Source: Curtobacterium sp. MCBA15_009 (GTDB lineage: Bacteria > Actinomycetota > Actinomycetes > Actinomycetales > Microbacteriaceae). Taken from it: a stretch of DNA of 64,000 nucleotides. The position numbers and the translations under genes are program-made. Position 1 is the first letter of the stretch. Each line of letters starts with the position of its first letter. The stretch spans positions 252,206 through 316,205 of the forward strand of contig NZ_MJGO01000039.1 in NCBI RefSeq assembly GCF_001864895.1, in the 5' to 3' direction. The notes beneath the pieces were generated by a model. That model was not told the DNA's origin. It did not search any database and saw nothing but the letters and a program-made list of their open reading frames with translations. This document shows positions 26,886-34,814 of this stretch, one piece after another.

Positions 26886-27776
26886 CTACCGGACGAGCCA
26901 CCCGGCGAGCGTCCCGAGCCGGACTGCCGCGATCCGGAGACGGCGGCGGCCGAACGGTGCGCAGACGACCGACCAGCAGGTCGCGACCACGTGCCGCAGC
27001 ACCGCGCCGCGTTGCCAGGACGCCCCGTGCACGCGGTGCTTCTCCACCAGGAGGTGGTCCCACCGGGCGTAGTGCCGGTGGTTCCGGAAGAGCGCACGGA
27101 CCGACCGTCGGAGCCGGTACTGGACGACCGCAGCCGGCTCGAAGCGCGTCGGGTACCCGAGGTACGTGGCGCGCCATGCCAGGTCGATGTCCTCTGCTGC
27201 GAGGAACGCCGGATCGAAGCCGCCCGTCTGCTCGAGCACGCTCCGCCGCATGCCCAGGTTGGCAGACGTCGTGTGCGGGAGGTGCCCGAAGCGCACGCTC
27301 GGCCAGGGCTGCTGCACGCTGCGCCACATCCAAGGCTCGTTGAGTCCGTCGTGCCGCAAGGGTCCGGTGCACACTCCGGCGATCGCGAGACCAGCGACCA
27401 TCGCCTCGATCCAGGTGGCGGACACCACGTCGTCCGCATCACAGAACAGCACGACTTCGGTGTCGAGGGACCGCCAGCCGGCGTTCCGCGCGGCGGCCGG
27501 TCCGCGGACGACGGAGGAGTCGACGACCGACGTCCGCCAACCCGAGGGCCACGCGGTGGCGTCGACGATCGCCTCGACGTCCGCGACCGGAGCCCCGTTG
27601 CAACTCAGCACGACGGAGACCAGCCCCCGCCAGGTCTGCCGGACGAGGGCGTCGAGCTGCGCGGCGAGCTCCGTCGTCCCTCCTGGTCCGACGGGGACCA
27701 CGACGCCCACCGAGGGCCGGTCGTGCGCGTCGGGAGCCCCCGTCCGGGCCCGGGATCCCGGCTCGACGGCGGTCAC
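26886..27776 (-). CDS. GT2-family glycosyltransferase (copy B)
   Basis: A 296-residue GT-A glycosyltransferase. SVGVVVPVGPGG opens the fold, LFCDADDVVSATWIEAMV carries the DxD metal site, and FLAAEDIDLAWRATYLGY is the usual catalytic acidic segment. A basic, hydrophobic C-terminus may touch the membrane. The GTG at 27776 overlaps the flippase copy 2 stop by 4 bases, so the two are coupled: one builds and one exports a lipid-linked glycan. The open frame extends 167 codons further upstream inside the flippase gene; that part is not used. Confidence 0.87.
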   Translation of the reverse strand: MTAVEPGSRARTGAPDAHDRPSVGVVVPVGPGGTTELAAQLDALVRQTWRGLVSVVLSCNGAPVADVEAIVDATAWPSGWRTSVVDSSVVRGPAAARNAGWRSLDTEVVLFCDADDVVSATWIEAMVAGLAIAGVCTGPLRHDGLNEPWMWRSVQQPWPSVRFGHLPHTTSANLGMRRSVLEQTGGFDPAFLAAEDIDLAWRATYLGYPTRFEPAAVVQYRLRRSVRALFRNHRHYARWDHLLVEKHRVHGASWQRGAVLRHVVATCWSVVCAPFGRRRLRIAAVRLGTLAGWLVR

Positions 27777-29209
27777 CGAGCCGTCCCGCCCTCGACCGTG
27801 ACGCCGCCGGGTCGGAGACCGGTCGCGACGGCACGGACCGCCGGGAACGCCGCGGCGACGAGGACGGCCGCGACCATCCCGGTGCCCGCGGGCAGGAACA
27901 CAGCGGCGACCGCCCCGGACGGTGCGGCGGACCGGACGGCGAGGGCGACCAGGACGGCTGCCGCCGCGGCGAGCGCTCCCGGTACGGCGGAGGAGCCGAG
28001 GTCGCGGAGTCGGATGCCCGAACCGCGCGTGGCGACGAGGAACGACGGCACCACCAGGCCGGCGCAGACCACCGCGTAGGCAGCGGCCATGCCGTGCACG
28101 CCCCAGGGCAGTGCGACGACGAGGGCGCCGAGGAGCACCGGCTGAGAGACGAACGCCCACCGGACCTGCCGCCCGGACCGACCACTCGCGACGAAGTACC
28201 AGACCGCTGCGAACCCGAGCGCCTGTGCGCCCCCAGCAGCGGCGAGGAAGGGCAGGATCTCGGCGGAGCCCGCCCACGCCGCTCCGAACAGCAGGCCGAC
28301 CACCGGCCCGGCGAGCGCCCCGAGCAGTGCGAGGACCGGCCAGGCCATGAGGGTCACCGTCTGGACGATCCGCCGGTAGCGGCGGCGGACACCATCGGGG
28401 CCGGCAGCGGTGAACGCCGGCACGGCCACCCGCTGCACCGCTGCGCCGATCTGGTCGAGCGGCAGCGTCATCAGCTGCATCGCCTGCACCCAGAGCCCGG
28501 CGACGGCGGGTGAGAACACCGCGGCGACGAGCACGCGGTCACCGGTCCGGGCAGCGAGCGAGACGACCTGGACGAGGGAGAGGTCGCGCGCGGCACCGGT
28601 CATCGACCGGACTGCGGCCCAGGGTGCCGCACGACCTGTCGGAGTCCCCCGCAGCGCGGCGATGCCGGTCGCCGTCGCAGCCCACAGGACGACCACCTGC
28701 GCGATCATCGCGAAGGGACCGGCACCGGCCGCGGCCAGCGTGATCGCGGTGACCGCGCCGAGCACGACCGCGACGGACTCGACCGCGACGACTCGCCCGA
28801 CCTGCTGGCGACGGACCAGGCTCGCGACCGGGACGGCGACGCGACCGGCGAGGGGGAACGCGATCGCGATCACGACGAGCAACGGGCCGTAGGGCCCGTG
28901 CGGGACCGCGATGAGCAGCACCCCGCCCGTGCACCCGACGGCAGCGGCGAGGACCCATCCGAGGCGGGCGCTCATCCGGTGCAGCGCCACGAGGACCGGC
29001 GCCGCGAGGTCACCGGAGCGCAGGACGACCGAGGCGAAGCCGTTGGTGCGGACGGGTTCGACGAGCACGGCGAGTGCGAGCACGACGGCGGCCACGCCGT
29101 AGGCATCCGGTCCGAGGATGCGAGCGGTGACGATGTTCGCGCTGATCTGGACGCAGGCACGGAAGGCCGTGCCCGTCAGGCTGATCACCCCACCCCGAAC
29201 CGTCACCAC
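27773..29209 (-). CDS. Polysaccharide flippase, Wzx-like (copy 2)
   Basis: 478 residues, the same length and layout as copy 1 (ISANIVTARILGPDAYGVAA; LPLDQIGAAVQRVAVPAF), with about 12-14 helices. The two differ throughout, so this is an old duplication. It is coupled by a GTGA overlap to GT2 copy B. The start is the GTG at 29209, 6 bases after TATGCT. The similar placement of -10 and start in both copies suggests that the promoter was duplicated too. Confidence 0.88.
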   Translation of the reverse strand: MVTVRGGVISLTGTAFRACVQISANIVTARILGPDAYGVAAVVLALAVLVEPVRTNGFASVVLRSGDLAAPVLVALHRMSARLGWVLAAAVGCTGGVLLIAVPHGPYGPLLVVIAIAFPLAGRVAVPVASLVRRQQVGRVVAVESVAVVLGAVTAITLAAAGAGPFAMIAQVVVLWAATATGIAALRGTPTGRAAPWAAVRSMTGAARDLSLVQVVSLAARTGDRVLVAAVFSPAVAGLWVQAMQLMTLPLDQIGAAVQRVAVPAFTAAGPDGVRRRYRRIVQTVTLMAWPVLALLGALAGPVVGLLFGAAWAGSAEILPFLAAAGGAQALGFAAVWYFVASGRSGRQVRWAFVSQPVLLGALVVALPWGVHGMAAAYAVVCAGLVVPSFLVATRGSGIRLRDLGSSAVPGALAAAAAVLVALAVRSAAPSGAVAAVFLPAGTGMVAAVLVAAAFPAVRAVATGLRPGGVTVEGGTAR

Positions 29210-29215
29210 GAATGC

Positions 29216-29227
29216 AGCATATCACAT
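29216..29227 (-). promoter_or_regulatory. Promoter of flippase copy 2
   Basis: TATGCT (29216-29221), 6 bases from the GTG, preceded by ATGTGA. The nine bases ATGTGATAT are identical to those at flippase copy 1. Confidence 0.55.
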
Positions 29228-29366
29228 TCGCGAGAGACTTCCTTGGCTGGTTCATCGGAAGCGGCAGCGATCGCCACAGGCCCGCTCCCTACGTTCCCTC
29301 TCGTCGGCCCCGCCCGTGCACGTCGTGCGGCCGGTGACCCGCAGCCGACCACCACCGAGGAGAACC

Positions 29367-30905
29367 ATGTTCCTGACGTACCTCAGGCGCGAACTCACGA
29401 ACCGCAAGAAGCAGACCGTCATCGTCGCGATCGGGATGGCGTTGGCCATCGCCCTCGTGGTCGTCGTGTCCTCGATCGCCGGCGGCGTGCAGGCCGCGCA
29501 GTCGAGCGTGCTGCAGTCCGTGTACGGCGTCGGCACCGACATCACCGTCACGAAGACGACGACCCCGAGCGCGTCGGGCTCCGGTCGACCGAGCTTCGAC
29601 TTCGGCAGCCGGAGCGGTGACGACGGCGACAGCAGCGGGTCGACCGACCTGTCGCAGTCACGGCTCGCCGTCGCGCGCGGCACGAGCACGCTCAGCGCCG
29701 CCAACCTCACGACCGTGACGGGCACCGACGGCGTCGAGGCCGCGACCGGTGTGCTGACCCTCGAGAACAGCACGTTCTCCGGTCAGGTCAAGCAGTCCAC
29801 CGACGGCAGCAGCACGGACAGCAGCAGCTCCGACAGCAGCAGCACGGACAGCTCCACCCAGCAGGGGCCGCCGAGCGGCGGCGGCTTCGGCGGCGGCTCG
29901 TTCGACGTCGACTCGTTCTCCGTGACCGGCATCCCGGTCTCCGGCGACGCCGTCGGGCCGTTGACGAGCACCGAGCTCACGAAGGGCCGGACCTTCACCG
30001 CGAAGGACGCCGGCAAGGACGTCGTCGTGCTGGACGCGTCCTACGCGAAGAGCGAGTCGAAGGCGGTCGGCGACACCGTCGACATCGGCGGCACCGACTT
30101 CGAGGTCATCGGCATCGTCACCTCGACGGGCTCGTCGTCCACCACGGGCTCGAACACCTACATCCCCCTCGACACCGCGCAGGCGCTCGCCGACCTCGAC
30201 GGCAAGGTCACCGCGATCTACGTGTCCGCCGAGTCCTCGTCGGACGTCAGCGCGATCAAGACCGCCCTGCAGCAGGAGCTCACCACCGCCACGGTCTCCA
30301 CCGAGTCCGACCTGGCGTCGAGCGTCTCCGGTTCGCTGGGCACCGCGTCGAGCCTCGTCTCGAACCTCGGCACCTGGCTGTCGATCGTGGTGCTGGCGGC
30401 GGCGTTCCTCCTCGCGATCCTCTTCACGATCTCCGGCGTCACGCGGCGCACCCGCGAGTTCGGCACCCTCAAGGCCATCGGCTGGTCGAACGGCCGAATC
30501 ACCCGGCAGGTCGCCGGGGAGTCGCTCGTGCAGGGCCTGATCGGCGGTGTCGTCGGCGCAGCGGTCGGCCTGATCGGCATCCTCGTGGTGAACGTCATCA
30601 GCCCGACCATCTCGGCGAGCGCCTCGAGCACGACCGGTGGTGGCGGCGCAGGCGGCGGCGTGCCCGGCGGCGCGGCGACCGCGGCCGCGGGCAGCGGCAC
30701 GACGGGCGGCGCTCCGGCCGGCGGATTCGGCGGCGGCACGGCCACCGCGTCGACGACCGACGTGGTCCTGCACGCCCCGGTGACCGTCGAGGTCGTCCTG
30801 CTGGCGATCGGCCTCTCGATCCTCGGTGGTCTCATCGCCGGCGCACTCGGCGGCTGGCGTGCGAGCCGGCTCCGTCCGGCCGAGGCACTGCGGAGCGTGG
30901 CCTGA
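29367..30905 (+). CDS. MacB/FtsX-type ABC permease with low-complexity inserts
   Basis: A 512-residue permease: N-terminal helix (about residues 20-40), a large extracytoplasmic MacB-type domain, and three C-terminal helices with the FtsX pattern (TRRTREFGTLKAIGWSNGRI). Two inserts are unusual: a Ser/Asp-rich run near residues 147-170 followed by a Gly-rich patch, and a Gly/Ala-rich stretch of about 45 residues before the last helix (around 420-465). Both should face outside. ATG 29367 has GAGGAGAACC upstream. The ATPase gene follows at once. Export of a peptide, lipid or drug is typical of the family. Confidence 0.88.
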   Translation: MFLTYLRRELTNRKKQTVIVAIGMALAIALVVVVSSIAGGVQAAQSSVLQSVYGVGTDITVTKTTTPSASGSGRPSFDFGSRSGDDGDSSGSTDLSQSRLAVARGTSTLSAANLTTVTGTDGVEAATGVLTLENSTFSGQVKQSTDGSSTDSSSSDSSSTDSSTQQGPPSGGGFGGGSFDVDSFSVTGIPVSGDAVGPLTSTELTKGRTFTAKDAGKDVVVLDASYAKSESKAVGDTVDIGGTDFEVIGIVTSTGSSSTTGSNTYIPLDTAQALADLDGKVTAIYVSAESSSDVSAIKTALQQELTTATVSTESDLASSVSGSLGTASSLVSNLGTWLSIVVLAAAFLLAILFTISGVTRRTREFGTLKAIGWSNGRITRQVAGESLVQGLIGGVVGAAVGLIGILVVNVISPTISASASSTTGGGGAGGGVPGGAATAAAGSGTTGGAPAGGFGGGTATASTTDVVLHAPVTVEVVLLAIGLSILGGLIAGALGGWRASRLRPAEALRSVA

Positions 30906-31006
30906 TGCCCGGCCCCGCGACCGGCACGACACCGACCGCCGGCCCGCACGCCGCACACGCACCGACACCGACACCGACACCGAGCACGCGACCAGAAGGA
31001 GTCACC

Positions 31007-31741
31007 GTGACCAGCACCGACACCGCACCCGGCCAGGCGGAGGCGAACCGCGCCTCCGGTCCGATGTACCGGTTGACGAACGTCAGCAAGACGTACCAGC
31101 AGAAGAACCGGACGGTCACCGCCCTGACGAACGTGGACCTGACGATCCCGCAGGGACAGCTCGTGGCGGTCCAGGGGCCGACCGGCGGCGGCAAGTCGAC
31201 GCTGCTGCAGATGCTCGGGGCGCTCGACCGACCGACGGCCGGGTCGATCCACCTCGGCGGCGACCGCGACGTGGCGAAGCTCGGCGACCGTGCGCTGACC
31301 GACCTGCGGGCGACGGAGATCGGCTTCGTGTTCCAGAGCTTCAACCTCATCCCGACGCTGACGGCGCTCGAGAACGTCGAGACGGCGTTCGCGGGGTCGC
31401 TCGCGAACCGAGCACGTCCGGAGATCCGCGAGCGGGCCACGGCTGCGCTCCGCGAGGTCGGGCTCGGCGAGCGGATGGAGCACCTGCCGGCCGAGCTCTC
31501 CGGCGGGCAGCAGCAGCGCGTCGCGATCGCCCGCGCCCTGGTGAAGAACCCCAGCGTGCTGCTGGCGGACGAGCCGACCGGTGCGCTCGACGAGGGCACC
31601 CGCGACGAGATCATGGGCCTCATCGAGAAGCAGTGGGCGGATCGCGGGCTGACGGTCGTCATCGTCACGCACGACTCGTGGGTGGCGAAGCGGGCCGAGC
31701 GTCGCCTGCGCCTCGAGCAGGGGCAGGTGCGCGAGGTGTAG
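31007..31741 (+). CDS. ABC transporter ATPase, LolD/MacB type
   Basis: A 244-residue ATPase energising the permease before it. Walker A is GPTGGGKST, the signature LSGGQQQR, Walker B LLADEPTGALD and the H-loop IVTHD. The frame is open back to an ATG at 30905 that overlaps the permease stop, but that 34-residue extension is Thr/Pro-rich and contains a CACCGA hexanucleotide repeat. The GTG at 31007 has AGAAGGAG 5 bases upstream and is chosen. The gene converges on the TolB-like gene. Confidence 0.9.
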   Translation: MTSTDTAPGQAEANRASGPMYRLTNVSKTYQQKNRTVTALTNVDLTIPQGQLVAVQGPTGGGKSTLLQMLGALDRPTAGSIHLGGDRDVAKLGDRALTDLRATEIGFVFQSFNLIPTLTALENVETAFAGSLANRARPEIRERATAALREVGLGERMEHLPAELSGGQQQRVAIARALVKNPSVLLADEPTGALDEGTRDEIMGLIEKQWADRGLTVVIVTHDSWVAKRAERRLRLEQGQVREV

Positions 31742-31774
31742 CGCCGGCGGGCGGGACCGGGCCTCGGACCCGCC

Positions 31775-32701
31775 TCAGCCGCCGATCGGGTAGTCGCAGT
31801 ACGCGAACCACCGCGAGTCCGGCGACCACGGCGGGACGTTGACCGTGCCCTGCCCGCCGTCGAGCGTCACGAGGGTCTCCGGCAGCACCGCCATCCGGGC
31901 GCCGCGGACGAGCGCGCCGGGCAGCAGCCGGAGTTCCACCCGGTGGTCGGCGGGGTGGCCCTGCACGCCGGGCTCGTACGACAGGTAGAGCAGGTGCGCG
32001 CCGTCGGGCGAGACGTGCGGGAACCAGTTCACCCGGTCGTCGTTCGTGATCCGCACCGGGTCGGTCGCTCCCGGCCGCAGGGCGACGAGCTGGGCGGTGC
32101 CGGGGGTGAAGCGCTCCGAGTTCCACACGAGCTGGTCGCCGGCGAACGAGACGCCGTCGTCCGGGTGCTCGTCGCGGGTCAGGAACGTCGGGTCTCCGGT
32201 GGCGGGGTCGACGAGTGCGACGTCGGTGGTCCAGACGCCCTGCTCGGAGTGCTCCCCGACGATCGCCGCCAGGGTCTCGCCGTCCGGCGCGATGCCGTGC
32301 AGGTAGAACTTCCGGACGACCGGCAGCGCGGTGGTGACGTCGGTGAGCGTCGCTGCGGCTCCGCCGAGCGGGACCGGGACCCGGTACAGGTCGCCGTCGC
32401 GACCGCTCACCACGACGGAGTTGCCCGAGGGGTCGAGCACGTGGTCGTTGTTGATCTCCGGGACGCCCGGCATCGGGACCGGCACGAGCGCCGACTCGTC
32501 GACGACCGTCCCGCCGTGCTCGAGCAGCCAGAGGTCGCCGCCCCCGTTCAGCAGGAGCCTGCCGTCCGGCAGCACGTTCGGCGCCTCGACGAGCAGCGTG
32601 CTCGACTCGAACACGAGCCGACTCGTCCGGCTCTCGAGGTCGTACACGTGCACCCGGCTGGTCTGTCCCGGCAGCAGCTGTCGTCCGCGCGCTTCGTTCA
32701 T
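31775..32701 (-). CDS. TolB-like beta-propeller protein
   Basis: A 308-residue cytoplasmic protein built of PD40/WD-like blades: repeats of the type SPDG..LLYLSYE and SPDSRWFAYCDYP, plus GHPADHRVELRLL seen in actinobacterial TolB-like proteins. There is no signal peptide, so it is not a periplasmic Tol component. It is the last gene of the sugar operon, 108 bases after the second permease. A role in handling or lysing the imported saccharide is possible, since oligogalacturonate lyase has a similar fold, but no catalytic residue is proven. ATG 32701 is chosen; 32710 is possible. Confidence 0.75.
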   Translation of the reverse strand: MNEARGRQLLPGQTSRVHVYDLESRTSRLVFESSTLLVEAPNVLPDGRLLLNGGGDLWLLEHGGTVVDESALVPVPMPGVPEINNDHVLDPSGNSVVVSGRDGDLYRVPVPLGGAAATLTDVTTALPVVRKFYLHGIAPDGETLAAIVGEHSEQGVWTTDVALVDPATGDPTFLTRDEHPDDGVSFAGDQLVWNSERFTPGTAQLVALRPGATDPVRITNDDRVNWFPHVSPDGAHLLYLSYEPGVQGHPADHRVELRLLPGALVRGARMAVLPETLVTLDGGQGTVNVPPWSPDSRWFAYCDYPIGG

Positions 32702-32752
32702 GGGTCCCATCCTGTCGTGGTGCGGGCCGCGTGCGCGCCGCCGCACGGACGG

Positions 32753-32795
32753 ACGGGAGGCACGATGCGGGTCCGACCCGCATCGTGCCTCCCGT
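32753..32795 (-). terminator. Perfect 21-bp hairpin between permease and TolB-like gene
   Basis: Arms of 21 bases (32753-32773 and 32775-32795) are exactly complementary around one central base. It lies 13 bases after the permease stop and could lower read-through into the TolB-like gene or protect the upstream mRNA. Its left arm belongs to the dispersed GGACGGGAGGC family. Confidence 0.7.
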
Positions 32796-32808
32796 CAGGT
32801 GGTCCGGT

Positions 32809-33648
32809 CTACTTCACGGCACCGGCGGTCAGGCCGGCGACGAACTGGCGCTGGACCACGAGGAACGCGATGACGACCGGGATCGACACGACGAGCGAGG
32901 CCGCCATGATCTGGTTCCAGTACACGTTCGTCTGCGTCGAGTACTGCTGCAGGCCGACCGCCAGGGTCTGCCCGTCGCCGTTCGTCATGACCGAGGCGAA
33001 CAGCACCTCGCCCCACGCCGTCATGAACGAGTAGATGCCGACCGCGACCAGACCCGGTCGCGCCGACGGCAGGATCACCCGGAACAGCGCACCCATCGGC
33101 CCCGAGCCGTCGACCATCGCGGCCTCGTCGAGCTCCCGCGGGATGGTCTCGAAGTAGCCCGCCAGCATCCAGATCGAGAACGGCAGCGTGAAGGTCAGGT
33201 AGGTGATGATGAGACCGGTCCAGCTGCCGACGAGCTGGATGCCGAGCGAGTTCCCGAGGTTCGTGAAGATGAGGAACAGCGGGAGCAGGAACAGCACACC
33301 CGGGAACATCTGGGTGGAGAGCACCGCGGTGGTGAAGGTGCTCTTGCCCTTGAAGTTCCAGCGCGAGACACCGTAGGCCGCGAACGTCGCGATGATCAGC
33401 GAGAACACCGTGGCGACGGTGCAGACGACGAGCGAGTTCACGAAGTACTTCGCCAGGGGCACGGTCGTCCACATGTCGATGAACGGCTGGATGGTGACGT
33501 TCGTCGGGATCCACGTGAAGTCGTTCTGCACGTCGCCGAGCGGCTTGATGGCCGTGGTGATCATCACGTAGAGGGGCACGACCGTGAACAGGGTCAGGAC
33601 GACCAGGGTCACGATCTTGAAGGACTTGGCGCCGACTGTCTCACGCAC
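32809..33648 (-). CDS. Sugar ABC transporter permease, MalG type
   Basis: A 279-residue permease with six membrane helices, one half of a CUT1 importer channel. The EAA loop EAAMVDGSGPMGALFRV (about residues 190-206) contacts the ATPase. It starts with a GTG overlapping the other permease gene by 8 bases. No cognate ATPase is present, so a shared MsmK/UgpC-like ATPase encoded elsewhere is needed. Confidence 0.93.
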   Translation of the reverse strand: MRETVGAKSFKIVTLVVLTLFTVVPLYVMITTAIKPLGDVQNDFTWIPTNVTIQPFIDMWTTVPLAKYFVNSLVVCTVATVFSLIIATFAAYGVSRWNFKGKSTFTTAVLSTQMFPGVLFLLPLFLIFTNLGNSLGIQLVGSWTGLIITYLTFTLPFSIWMLAGYFETIPRELDEAAMVDGSGPMGALFRVILPSARPGLVAVGIYSFMTAWGEVLFASVMTNGDGQTLAVGLQQYSTQTNVYWNQIMAASLVVSIPVVIAFLVVQRQFVAGLTAGAVK

Positions 33649-34636
33649 GGACGGACCTCCGGTTGGTCACGGCGAGGTAGATGCCGGTGACGACGAGCAG
33701 GAAGAGCAGGAGCAACACGCTCATCGCGGCTCCGGAACCGAAGTTCCAGGTGATGAACGACGCGTTGTAGATGTGGAAGCTCAGCAGGTCCGCGGCCGGG
33801 GGCTGCGCGGTCGAGCCGAACAGGACGAACGGGGTGTTGAAGTCGTTGAACGTCCAGAGGAACATCACGAGCACGAGCGTCACGTTGACCGGGCGCACCA
33901 TCGGCAGCGTGATCGAGCGCCACTGCCGGAACGGCTTCGCGCCGTCGACCGAGGCGGCCTCGTACACGTCGTTCGGCACGGACTGCAGACCGGCCATGAG
34001 CATGAGGAAGGCGAACGGCCAGGTCTTCCAGATGGCGACGACCACGACGGAGACGAACGCGTTCGAGCCGATGAGCCAGAACGGCCCGGTGCCGCCGAAC
34101 AGCCCGAGCTGGTCGACCAGCAGGTGGTTGATCGCCCCGGAGTCCCGCTGGAACATGAACTTCCACGTGATGATGCCGGCGTACATCGGCAGTGCGTAGG
34201 GCACGAGGAACAGCGTGCGGAAGAGCCCGCGGCCGCGGAACGGCTTCTGCAGCGCGACCGCGGCGGCCATCCCGAACGACCACGACAGGCCGACCACGAG
34301 CACGGTGAAGGCGCACGTGATGAGGAACGAGTGCAGCACGCCCTTGCCGACGGCCTGGTCGAAGTCGACGACGAGCTGGTAGTTGCGCAGCCCGGCGAAG
34401 GGTGCGGCACCCCAGTTGGCGATGAAGTACTTCGTGAGCTGGATGAAGGAGATCCAGATGCCGGTGAGCATCGGCACGATGTGGATGAGCAGCTCGAACA
34501 GGATCGCCGGCGCGACGAGCGCGTACGGCAGCCACTGGAACGTGCGCTTGCGACCCGGCGGACGGCCCGACGCTGTCGGGGCCTTCGTGTGGGTCAGGTC
34601 GATCTGCTCGGAGTCGGGCAGGACCGTCGTGGACAT
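33641..34636 (-). CDS. Sugar ABC transporter permease, MalF type
   Basis: A 331-residue permease with an N-terminal cytoplasmic tail and about six helices; the EAA loop is EAASVDGAKPFRQWRSI. It pairs with the MalG-type subunit encoded next. The frame is open 32 codons upstream, but the ATG at 34634-34636 has AAAGG upstream and starts a normal N-terminus. A small hairpin (GGGTGC GAA GCACCC) lies just before the ribosome-binding site. Confidence 0.93.
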   Translation of the reverse strand: MSTTVLPDSEQIDLTHTKAPTASGRPPGRKRTFQWLPYALVAPAILFELLIHIVPMLTGIWISFIQLTKYFIANWGAAPFAGLRNYQLVVDFDQAVGKGVLHSFLITCAFTVLVVGLSWSFGMAAAVALQKPFRGRGLFRTLFLVPYALPMYAGIITWKFMFQRDSGAINHLLVDQLGLFGGTGPFWLIGSNAFVSVVVVAIWKTWPFAFLMLMAGLQSVPNDVYEAASVDGAKPFRQWRSITLPMVRPVNVTLVLVMFLWTFNDFNTPFVLFGSTAQPPAADLLSFHIYNASFITWNFGSGAAMSVLLLLFLLVVTGIYLAVTNRRSVRA

Positions 34637-34766
34637 GGGCAGGGCCTTTCGGCAGGAGGGATCCGGGTGCTTCGCACCCCCGGCCGGAACGGGCGGACGG
34701 GAGGCACGGCATGCGTGAGACCGATGGCTCACTGCCGACTGGTGGTCGGCTCTGGAGGTGGGGGGC

Positions 34767-34806
34767 GGAGGCCCGGGGCGGTCCTGCGGACGCGCCCCGG
34801 GCCTCC
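34767..34806 (-). terminator. Hairpin after the sugar-binding protein gene
   Basis: A 14-base perfect stem (GGAGGCCCGGGGCG / CGCCCCGGGCCTCC) with a 12-base loop, 8 bases after the binding-protein stop. This placement commonly yields more binding protein than permease mRNA. Confidence 0.75.
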
Positions 34807-34814
34807 TGGCCGGG

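Noticed and set aside
30905-31006. Upstream ATG start for the ABC ATPase
   Set aside because: It would add 34 Thr/Pro-rich residues encoded by a hexanucleotide repeat and has no ribosome-binding site. The GTG at 31007 has a good one.
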